This document shows positions 15,598 through 21,817 of a stretch of DNA of 21,817 nucleotides, piece by piece. Origin of the DNA: QPJE01 sp051747745. GTDB lineage: Bacteria > Bacillota > Halanaerobiia > Halanaerobiales > Halanaerobiaceae. Each line of letters begins with the position of its first letter. Positions within the stretch are counted from its first letter, which is position 1. Made by a program: the position numbers and the translations under genes. The DNA is taken from NCBI GenBank assembly GCA_051747745.1, contig JBNJGL010000039.1, forward strand, positions 1 through 21,817, given 5' to 3'. The notes beneath the pieces were generated by a model. The model saw nothing but the letters and a program-made list of their open reading frames with translations, ran no database searches and was not told the DNA's origin.

Positions 15598-16551
15598 TTA
15601 TTTCTCCTCCTTTATATTCTCTAAAAATTTCTTTATTTCTTCTTTATCTGGAATGGAAGTTTGGGCTCCCATTTTCGTTGTAGAAAGAGCCGCACCTGCA
15701 TTTGCCCATTCCACTGCCTCTTTTAAATTTGAGCCATCATAGACAGCTGCAAATGTACCTGTAAAACAATCTCCTGCTGCTGTGGTGTCCACAGCATTGA
15801 CCTTTAATCCTGATACAGCAAAAGTTTCTTTACCGGTTTTTACAAAAAGGCCTTTACTGCCCAGAGTTAAAATAACAATTTTAACTCCTCTCTTCAGAAA
15901 GTAATCTGCTGCTTTATTCATACTTTCTTCATCTTCAACTTTTATTCCGGTCAGCTGTTCTGCTTCAGTTGTATTTGGTGTTATTATATCCACTTTTTTG
16001 TAAATTGCTTCCGGAAGTTTGAATACAGGAGCCGGATCAAGTATCACCATTATATTATTTTCTGCTGCAGTATCAACTGCTTTTAAAACAGTTTCTTCGG
16101 GGATTTCAAGCTGCAGGAGCATCATATCAAATTTATTCAAATCATCCTGTTTTTTTTCGATATCTCCAGCAGACAATTTGCTGTTTGCACCTGGTATTAC
16201 AATTATAGAATTGTTTCCTTTTTCATCAACACTTATAACTGCTGTTCCAGTATCTGCTTCTTTATCTTCAATTAAAAATTCCAGATCTATATCATATTTA
16301 TTTAAATTTTCTTTTAGATATTTTCCATAACTATCTCTGCCAATCTTTCCAAACATCCAGGTTTTTCCACCTGCCTGACTGGCACTAACCGCCTGGTTTG
16401 CACCTTTCCCACCGGGAATTTCATCCAGCTTAGTTCCCAGAATTGTTTCACCGATTTCAGGGATGCGGGGAGTTGATGCAACCAGATCCATGTTAAGACT
16501 TCCAACAACTATTATATTGTTAATTTTACTCACCCCCCTATACTGTTCCAC
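15598..16551 (-). CDS. rbsK: Ribokinase / PfkB-family sugar kinase
   Basis: A cytoplasmic PfkB-family kinase of up to 317 residues, probably making ribose 5-phosphate from ribose freed by the nucleoside hydrolases. Seen: GSLNMD (17-22), the substrate-side signature PGGKGANQAV (46-55), LDPAP (171-175), the nucleotide-side ITPNTTEAEQLTG (190-202), and the anion-hole/catalytic signature DTTAAGD (255-261; base D261, Ala for the more usual Gly). Length is normal. The start is unclear. GTG at 16551 overlaps the M20 gene by 14 bases and has no good ribosome site. A near-perfect AGGGGGGTGAG lies further in and would best serve an ATT at 16524, just before the conserved first strand. A specific substrate other than ribose cannot be excluded. 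Confidence 0.87.
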   Translation of the reverse strand: MEQYRGVSKINNIIVVGSLNMDLVASTPRIPEIGETILGTKLDEIPGGKGANQAVSASQAGGKTWMFGKIGRDSYGKYLKENLNKYDIDLEFLIEDKEADTGTAVISVDEKGNNSIIVIPGANSKLSAGDIEKKQDDLNKFDMMLLQLEIPEETVLKAVDTAAENNIMVILDPAPVFKLPEAIYKKVDIITPNTTEAEQLTGIKVEDEESMNKAADYFLKRGVKIVILTLGSKGLFVKTGKETFAVSGLKVNAVDTTAAGDCFTGTFAAVYDGSNLKEAVEWANAGAALSTTKMGAQTSIPDKEEIKKFLENIKEEK

Positions 16552-17806
16552 ACCATTCTGTTATAAATCCTGCATATGTTAAAATACTTTCTATATATTC
16601 ATCTACTGGAATTGTCTCATCTATACTGTGTGCTTTTTCGGGATCGCCCGGTCCAAAAACAACGGTTGGAGTATCTGCCAGATTTGCAAGCAGTCTTGCA
16701 TCATTTCCAGCCGGAGAGGCAGTAAGCTCTTTACTGCCGAAAATATTAGATCTGAATATCCTGACAAGATCATGATCAGAATCTATTTCAAATGGACCAC
16801 CTTCCTGATATACTTCAACTTCAAGTGGGTTTTCTCTCAACCAGGGATCACCTTTTACAACATTATCCAGTGTGGTCAGAACATCTTCGGCAATTTTTTC
16901 TTTATCCAGTCCAGGATAATAGTGCAGACATAATTTAAACTCACATTCAGAAGGAACGGTAGAACCGGCGCTTCCTCCTTTAATTACACCGATATTAAGG
17001 GTTGGAGGTGGCATTAGAGGGTGTTTATATTTCATCAACCAGTTATGTTCCAGCTCATTTAGTGCTTCTATAAGTTTAATTGCTTTTTCTATCGCATTTA
17101 CACCTTCCCATTTTCTGGAAGAATGTAGTGCTTTACCAAAGACTTTTACACGATAGAAAATAAAGCCCATATGTCCTACCTGAAGCAGGTTACTTGTTGG
17201 CTCACAAACAACTGCTCCATCTGCTTTTATTCCTTCCTGTACAAAGGCAAGTGTACCATTTCCCCCACCTTCTTCATCGATAACACTTTCAAAAAGAACA
17301 TCACCTTTAAGTTCAACACCTGCTTTTTTGATAAGATCAAGTGCCAGAAGGCTCGCTGCAAGTCCACCTTTCATATCACAGCCGCCAAGTCCATATATTT
17401 CTCCATCGATTTCTTTAGCTGAAAAGGGATCATGCTTCCAGCGTTCTTTTTCTCCATAGGGCATAGTATCAATATGTCCATTTAAGATAAGTGATCTTCC
17501 TTCACCACTGCCAGAAAACCTGCCGAGAAGATTTGGCCTATCTTCATAGTTGTGACCTGGATTACCCTCTCCATATTTTTCTATTGCATCTCTAATAATT
17601 TCATCTTTTACCTCATAAAATTCCGCTTTCCCACCGATCTCTTCAATTTTTTCAGCAATAATTTTCTGCCCATTTTTTTCGTATCCACCATCAATACCGT
17701 GGCCAACTACTCTTGTATCTGTTTTTATGAGTTTTTTAAGAAAGTCAAGATATTCACTTTTATTTGATTCCAGTTCTTTTTTGAGTTTTTCTTTAATATC
17801 TGTCAT
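16538..17806 (-). CDS. M20 family metallopeptidase / ArgE-DapE-like deacylase
   Basis: A 422-residue cytoplasmic di-zinc amidohydrolase of the M20 family (ArgE, DapE, carboxypeptidase G2-like). Ligands and catalytic residues are all present: H111 and D113 in NGHIDT, bridging D144 in GGCDMKGG, general base E178 with E179 in DEEGGG, E202 in CEPT, and H393 in KAHSIDE. A lid/dimer domain spans about 206-320 with H228 in ALHSS. Such enzymes remove acyl, formyl or carbamoyl groups from amines. The exact substrate is not evident; the length also fits the pyrimidine deformylase/acetylornithine deacetylase-like subgroup. The ATG at 17806 has AGGAGG five bases before it, which overlaps the stop codon of the preceding nucleoside hydrolase gene. 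Position within the nucleoside cluster suggests a base- or nucleoside-derived substrate (inference). Confidence 0.86.
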   Translation of the reverse strand: MTDIKEKLKKELESNKSEYLDFLKKLIKTDTRVVGHGIDGGYEKNGQKIIAEKIEEIGGKAEFYEVKDEIIRDAIEKYGEGNPGHNYEDRPNLLGRFSGSGEGRSLILNGHIDTMPYGEKERWKHDPFSAKEIDGEIYGLGGCDMKGGLAASLLALDLIKKAGVELKGDVLFESVIDEEGGGNGTLAFVQEGIKADGAVVCEPTSNLLQVGHMGFIFYRVKVFGKALHSSRKWEGVNAIEKAIKLIEALNELEHNWLMKYKHPLMPPPTLNIGVIKGGSAGSTVPSECEFKLCLHYYPGLDKEKIAEDVLTTLDNVVKGDPWLRENPLEVEVYQEGGPFEIDSDHDLVRIFRSNIFGSKELTASPAGNDARLLANLADTPTVVFGPGDPEKAHSIDETIPVDEYIESILTYAGFITEWCGTV

Positions 17807-17815
17807 CTTTTCCTC

Positions 17816-18748
17816 CTAATTGTAGTGCCCGAGTACATCACATAAAAGATCCCAGAATTTTTCCTTATTTAAATCAAGAGCAACATATGCATTTTTTTCT
17901 TTTCCTGTCACTTCATAATAATCACAAACTGTTCGGCCGTAATTTAATCTGCTGTCTGTCTCTATATCAACATGCATTTTCCTGGTCGTAAAGACATCGT
18001 CATCTATTAGTTTTGCTACTGCACATACATCATGCAGCGGCCCTGCTTCAAGACCGTAAAAATCCTGATATGTAGAACCAAAATAGTCCAGTAATTCTAC
18101 AACCAGATCACTAACTTTGTTACCGATCTTTGCAATTCTATCCACAATTTCTGGATAAGCCTGAGCCTGAAAAGTAAGATCAAGCCCGACCATTGTAATC
18201 TCTATTCCACTTTTGAAAACTATATCTGCTGCTTCAGCATCTGCATAAATATTAAATTCTGCGGCCGGAGTTCTATTTCCCAGTCCATAAGCTCCACCCA
18301 TCATCACTATTTTATTTATTTTGTCTTTTATTTCCGGTTTTAACAAAATTGCTGCTGCAATGTTTGTAAGCGGTCCTACAGGAACTAAGGTAATTCCATC
18401 TGCTGATTTTAGTGCTTCATTTATAATAAAATCTACTGCATGTTCTTTTTCTGCTTCTACTGTTAAAGGTGGAAAATCGGGACCATCAAGACCGGTTTCT
18501 CCGTGAATATGTCCTGCTGTAACCTGCTCTCTTACCAGTGGTTTTGCCAGGCCTTTATAGACAGGAACATTTAAGTCTGCATAATTTACTATATTAAGTG
18601 TATTAGTAAGTGTTTTTTCTAATATTTGATTTCCTGCGACAACCGTTATTCCCCTCAAATCCAGATTTTCTGCTTTTGCTGCAAGCAAAATTGCTATAGC
18701 ATCATCGTGGCCTGGATCCACATCCAGAATTATTTTTTTTCTTTTCAT
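17816..18748 (-). CDS. Inosine-uridine preferring nucleoside hydrolase (copy 2)
   Basis: A 310-residue cytoplasmic enzyme that hydrolyses the N-glycosidic bond of ribonucleosides to free base and ribose. The Ca2+-binding motif is DVDPGHDD (9-16). Others are HGETGLDG (82-89), VGPLTNIA (124-131), the ribose-binding AAEFNIYAD (162-170), and the catalytic/Ca2+ pair H239-D240 in PLHDVCAVA. All expected residues are present, and length is normal. The ATG at 18748 has GGAGG five bases upstream. It lies 23 bases after a close paralog, probably a tandem duplicate. The two differ around residues 224-237 (GSTYQDFYGLEAGP here, GHTYKRVFDFDAPP in the other), a region near the base pocket, so they may prefer different nucleosides. 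Confidence 0.93.
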   Translation of the reverse strand: MKRKKIILDVDPGHDDAIAILLAAKAENLDLRGITVVAGNQILEKTLTNTLNIVNYADLNVPVYKGLAKPLVREQVTAGHIHGETGLDGPDFPPLTVEAEKEHAVDFIINEALKSADGITLVPVGPLTNIAAAILLKPEIKDKINKIVMMGGAYGLGNRTPAAEFNIYADAEAADIVFKSGIEITMVGLDLTFQAQAYPEIVDRIAKIGNKVSDLVVELLDYFGSTYQDFYGLEAGPLHDVCAVAKLIDDDVFTTRKMHVDIETDSRLNYGRTVCDYYEVTGKEKNAYVALDLNKEKFWDLLCDVLGHYN

Positions 18749-18771
18749 TATTACCTCCAGAAAATCTGATT

Positions 18772-19707
18772 TTAGTATTTCTTTAAAGCTTCAATTAATA
18801 GATCCCAGAAAAGTTCTTTATTTAGATCAATAGCAACATCTGCATTTGCTTCTTTATCCACTACTCCATAGAAGTCACATACTGTTCTTCCATAGTTCAG
18901 TTCACTATCTGTTTCTATATCAACCCTCATCTTTCTGCTGGTAAATACATCTTTATCAATAACTCTTGCAACCGCACAGACATCGTGCAGAGGGGGTGCA
19001 TCAAAATCAAATACCCTCTTATATGTGTGCCCGAAAAATTTGAGCAGTTCTACAACTAAATTGCTGACATCATTATTGATCTCTGCTATTCTTTCCACTA
19101 TCTCCGGATATGCCTTTGCCTGATGTGTTAGGTCCAGGCCTACCATTGTAACATCAAGTCCGCTTTCGAATACAACTTTAGCTGCTTCTCCATCAACATA
19201 GATGTTAAATTCAGCAGCTGGGGTGGTATTCCCCAGAGTATAGGAACCTCCCATCAGTACTATTTCATCAATATTTTCTTTTATTTTAGGTTCTCTAATT
19301 AATGCCATAGCAATATTTGTCAGCGGTCCGGTTGGTATAAGTGTAATTCCATCTTCTGCTGCCAGACATTCTTCTATTATAAAATCCACCGCATGTTTAT
19401 CTTCTTCTTTTAAGGTGCTTTCTGGAAATTTTGGTCCATCAAGTCCACTGTCACCGTGGATATCATCAGCAACAACCTGTTCTCTTACTAAAGGTTTTGC
19501 CATACCGGCAAAAATTGGAATATCATCAAGCCCTGCAAAACTGCATACATTGAGTGTGTTCTGAAGAGTTTTTTCTAAAGTTTGATTTCCTGCAACAACT
19601 GTTATTCCCCTCAGATCGAGCTTTTCATTTTTAGCAGCAAGAAGAATTGCTACTGCATCATCATGACCTGGATCAACATCTAAAATAACCTTCTTTTTAT
19701 CTGTCAA
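18772..19707 (-). CDS. Inosine-uridine preferring nucleoside hydrolase (copy 1)
   Basis: A 311-residue paralog of the downstream gene, with the same full active site: DVDPGHDD (10-17), HGDSGLDG (84-91), TGPLTNIA (126-133), AAEFNIYVD (164-172, with E166 and N168), and H241-D242. It cleaves nucleosides to base and ribose for salvage or energy. By eye well over half of the residues are shared with copy 2, including whole blocks such as RGITVVAGNQ and YPEIV. The start is TTG at 19707, supported by AGGAGG seven bases upstream; no ATG fits better. A 159-base gap separates it from the permease gene upstream. No clear terminator or strong promoter was found there, so it is probably still in the same transcript. 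Confidence 0.92.
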   Translation of the reverse strand: MTDKKKVILDVDPGHDDAVAILLAAKNEKLDLRGITVVAGNQTLEKTLQNTLNVCSFAGLDDIPIFAGMAKPLVREQVVADDIHGDSGLDGPKFPESTLKEEDKHAVDFIIEECLAAEDGITLIPTGPLTNIAMALIREPKIKENIDEIVLMGGSYTLGNTTPAAEFNIYVDGEAAKVVFESGLDVTMVGLDLTHQAKAYPEIVERIAEINNDVSNLVVELLKFFGHTYKRVFDFDAPPLHDVCAVARVIDKDVFTSRKMRVDIETDSELNYGRTVCDFYGVVDKEANADVAIDLNKELFWDLLIEALKKY

Positions 19708-19866
19708 GTTAATTCCTCCTAATATTTTACAAATAAATAAATTTAATAACTTATAACCATAGAATATTGATTTATATTTTCTAAATTTTTGTTTTAAATC
19801 TAAGTTAATGATGTGTGCACAAAAAGGGTATTTGCGGAAGAACCAGTTAATTTGTTCTAAATTATC

Positions 19867-20787
19867 TTAAAGCAAATTATTTTTTTCTCTTTTCTGTTTT
19901 CGTATCATACCAATTGTAATTGCAACTACAGTTGCTATATATGGGATCATAAGCATAAACTGTGATGGAAGTCCAAATGTCTGAAGATTATTACCTAAAG
20001 CTTCAGTAAAACCAAAGAACAGGCTGGCAAACCAGGTATTTATTGGTGTAACTCCACCAAAGTACATAGCCGCTACTCCTATAAATCCACGTCCATTTGT
20101 CATATTTTCGATAAACTGCCTTGTATACCCTAATGAAAGATGTGCTCCAGCAAGTCCACCAAAGATTCCACTTATTATCATGGCCTGATATTTTTTGATA
20201 TTTACGTGAACTCCACCTGTTTCTGCAGATAGTGGATGTATCCCTACAAAGCGAATCCTTAATCCCCAGACTGTTTTGTATAGAACAAAGTATGTTACAA
20301 AAACAAGTATAATACCGAGATAATCTGTTAATTTAAAACCACTTAATAATGTACCCAATACTGGTATTTTATCAATTATCGGAATCGTTATACTGGGAAT
20401 TGCAACAATTTTGGGATCATAAAAACTTCCAGCAGTATTAAATATATTTCTCAATAAAAAGCGGGTCAATTCTATTGCAAAAAGGTTAATTGCAATACCG
20501 GCTACAAAAACATCTGCCTTAAACTTTAAATGAATAACAGCCATAACCAGGGCAACAATGACTCCAGCTGCAACTGCTGCCAGCATTCCCAGCATCCAGC
20601 TGCCTGTAAAATAACTAACTGCAACTGCAACAAAAGCACCAATCAGCATAATACCTTCAATACCAATATTGGTAATTGCAGCCTGTTCTGTTATAACAAG
20701 CCCCATAGCTGCAAGGGCAATAGGTGTCGACATCCTGAGAGTTGCTCTCAGTAAATTTAAATTGATAATTAATCCAAGATCACCCAA
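19867..20787 (-). CDS. nupQ: ABC nucleoside transporter permease (NupQ/YufQ type)
   Basis: A 306-residue integral membrane permease with about eight to ten hydrophobic segments, of the BPD_transp_2 family that works with BmpA/PnrA-type lipoproteins in nucleoside import. Characteristic stretches are TNIGIEGIMLIGA (39-51) and GGLAGAHLSLGY...MTNGRGFIGVAA (210-249). It is the shorter of the two permeases, matching NupQ rather than NupP. The start is TTG at 20787, with AAAGGAGG about ten bases upstream inside the preceding gene. It overlaps the preceding permease stop by eight bases, a sign of coupled translation of a heterodimer. The association with nucleoside hydrolases supports nucleosides as cargo; the symbol is by analogy. 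Confidence 0.87.
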   Translation of the reverse strand: MGDLGLIINLNLLRATLRMSTPIALAAMGLVITEQAAITNIGIEGIMLIGAFVAVAVSYFTGSWMLGMLAAVAAGVIVALVMAVIHLKFKADVFVAGIAINLFAIELTRFLLRNIFNTAGSFYDPKIVAIPSITIPIIDKIPVLGTLLSGFKLTDYLGIILVFVTYFVLYKTVWGLRIRFVGIHPLSAETGGVHVNIKKYQAMIISGIFGGLAGAHLSLGYTRQFIENMTNGRGFIGVAAMYFGGVTPINTWFASLFFGFTEALGNNLQTFGLPSQFMLMIPYIATVVAITIGMIRKQKREKNNLL

Positions 20788-21817
20788 CTTCGACCCCTCC
20801 TTTGTCCGAACTCTTTCTCTTCTTAATCTCTACAATCACTTCTGCAGCAGCCAGCAAAATGATAACTGCTTCTATAACTCCTATTACTTCTTTGGGTACA
20901 CCTGTAAATCTTTCCATATTGATAGCTCCTGAACGCAGTGAAGCCAGGAAAAAAGCTACAAAAGGAAGAGCTTTTAGATTGTTTCTGGCCAGTAAACCGA
21001 CCATAATTCCGTCAAAACCATAACCAGGTGAAAAGTTATCCAGTACATATCCGTGAATACCCATAACTTCTACTCCACCAAGAATTCCACCAATAGCTCC
21101 ACTTAAAAACATTGTTAAAACCATTATAAGCTTAGATTTAACTCCAACATAATCGGTAAAAAATGGATTAAAACCTACTGCTCTAACTTTAAATCCAAAA
21201 GTAGTTTTGTTTAAAAGCCAGATGAAAAATACAAGTAATCCAAGTGCAATAAAAATACCGATATTTGCCCGACTGGGCAGCATTATTTTCGGCAGTCTGG
21301 CTGTAGGCTGAACATTAGGTGTCTGTGGAACTCCTACATTAGGATTTTTAAAAGGATGATTAACTATATAACCGACAAAGAAAATAGCCACATAATTCAA
21401 CATAATTGTTGTTGTCACTTCATTAACATTATATTTAGCTCTTAAGAATCCTGGAATTACTGCCCAGAGGCCACCGGCCACTGCTGCTAAGAGCAGAGTA
21501 AGTGGTATATGCACTACAGAAGGTACTCCTTTTATAATATATCCAAAAAATGCTGCTGTTATTGCACCAAAATAAAGCTGTCCTTCAACACCAATATTAA
21601 AAATAGATGCTTTTGATGCTACAGCAAAAGCTAAACCGGAAAGGAGTAAAGGTACAAATCTCTCCAGAGTACCACCAAAGTTAAATTTCCCTTTAAATGC
21701 ACCCTGATACAGTGCTTCATATGATTCTAAAATATCATAACCCATAAAATATATTACTAATGTTCCCACTATCATTGCAGTAAAAACTGCTATAAATACA
21801 TTCAGCAGAGACTGTCT
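20780..21817 (-). CDS. nupP: ABC nucleoside transporter permease (NupP/YufP type), 5' end beyond window
   Basis: The partner membrane permease, with at least 345 residues visible. Family markers: FNIGVEGQLYFGA (about residues 58-70 counting from the first in-window Met), AVGFNPFFTDYVG (196-208), and SGAIGGILGGVEVMG...FSPGYGFDGIMVGLLARN. The first in-window ATG is at 21775, but the frame stays open to the window edge. The 14 extra codons (RQSLLNVFIAVFTA) continue the expected first membrane helix, so 21775 is an internal Met and the true start lies outside. The ATPase and the BmpA-like binding lipoprotein of this transporter are expected upstream, beyond 21817. Confidence 0.88.
   Translation of the reverse strand, partial: RQSLLNVFIAVFTAMIVGTLVIYFMGYDILESYEALYQGAFKGKFNFGGTLERFVPLLLSGLAFAVASKASIFNIGVEGQLYFGAITAAFFGYIIKGVPSVVHIPLTLLLAAVAGGLWAVIPGFLRAKYNVNEVTTTIMLNYVAIFFVGYIVNHPFKNPNVGVPQTPNVQPTARLPKIMLPSRANIGIFIALGLLVFFIWLLNKTTFGFKVRAVGFNPFFTDYVGVKSKLIMVLTMFLSGAIGGILGGVEVMGIHGYVLDNFSPGYGFDGIMVGLLARNNLKALPFVAFFLASLRSGAINMERFTGVPKEVIGVIEAVIILLAAAEVIVEIKKRKSSDKGGVEVG

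Noticed and set aside
19708..19866. Possible promoter or terminator between the permease and nucleoside hydrolase genes
   Set aside because: Only AT-rich sequence with a weak TTATAA box lacking a -35, and a 5-bp AGAAC/GTTCT repeat without a T run; neither is convincing.
20530..20932. Overlapping plus-strand frames rich in Asn, Cys and Ser
   Set aside because: They mirror the low-complexity coding of the permease genes on the other strand and have no independent start signal.
21773..21775. ATG at 21775 as the true start of the first permease
   Set aside because: The frame is open to the window edge, and the upstream codons continue the expected first membrane helix.

Overview
The window is about 21.8 kb of AT-rich bacterial chromosome with strong AGGAGG-type ribosome binding sites, frequent TTG and GTG starts, and proteins rich in Glu, Asp, Lys and Ile. 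This suggests a low-GC, Gram-positive-lineage anaerobe. The acidic proteins fit a halophilic fermenter such as Halanaerobiales, but that is inference from style; no marker gene proves it. No tRNA, rRNA, insertion sequence, phage or CRISPR array was seen.

Layout. All genes are on the minus strand except fchA-folD. (1) 1-7.9 kb holds separate housekeeping or signalling genes: a 1129-residue membrane PAS/GAF/GGDEF/HD-GYP cyclic-di-GMP protein with an orphan GGDEF-like tail after it; a cardiolipin synthase; a bacterial release-factor-like (baeRF/Vms1-type) protein; and a GntR/MocR-type regulator whose PLP lysine is replaced by Arg. (2) 8.0-12.1 kb holds a two-gene operon, a four-TM DUF2254 protein followed by a P-type cation ATPase with an unusual ion site. 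(3) 12.4-13.95 kb on the plus strand is fchA-folD, read from an extended -10 promoter and ended by a textbook terminator. (4) 14.0 kb to the right edge is an eight-gene minus-strand cluster. In transcription order it encodes two BmpA/NupPQ-type ABC permeases (the first runs off the window), two tandem inosine-uridine-type nucleoside hydrolases, an M20 metallopeptidase-family deacylase, a PfkB/ribokinase, a glutamine-amidotransferase-like protein and a metal-dependent amidohydrolase.

How they work together. The right-hand cluster reads as a nucleoside uptake and breakdown route: import through the ABC permeases, cleavage to base and ribose by the hydrolases, and ribose phosphorylation by the ribokinase. 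The last genes are packed with gaps or overlaps of a few bases and translationally coupled, so the M20 enzyme, the amidotransferase-like protein and the amidohydrolase probably act in the same or a linked pathway. Their substrates cannot be read from sequence.

The most interesting observation is in the small plus-strand operon. This FolD has Ile where the catalytic lysine of the cyclohydrolase/dehydrogenase family should be, and Glu for a conserved active-site Asp. The gene directly upstream is FchA, itself a methenyl-THF cyclohydrolase-family enzyme. The simplest reading is a division of labour: FolD retained as dehydrogenase, FchA as cyclohydrolase.
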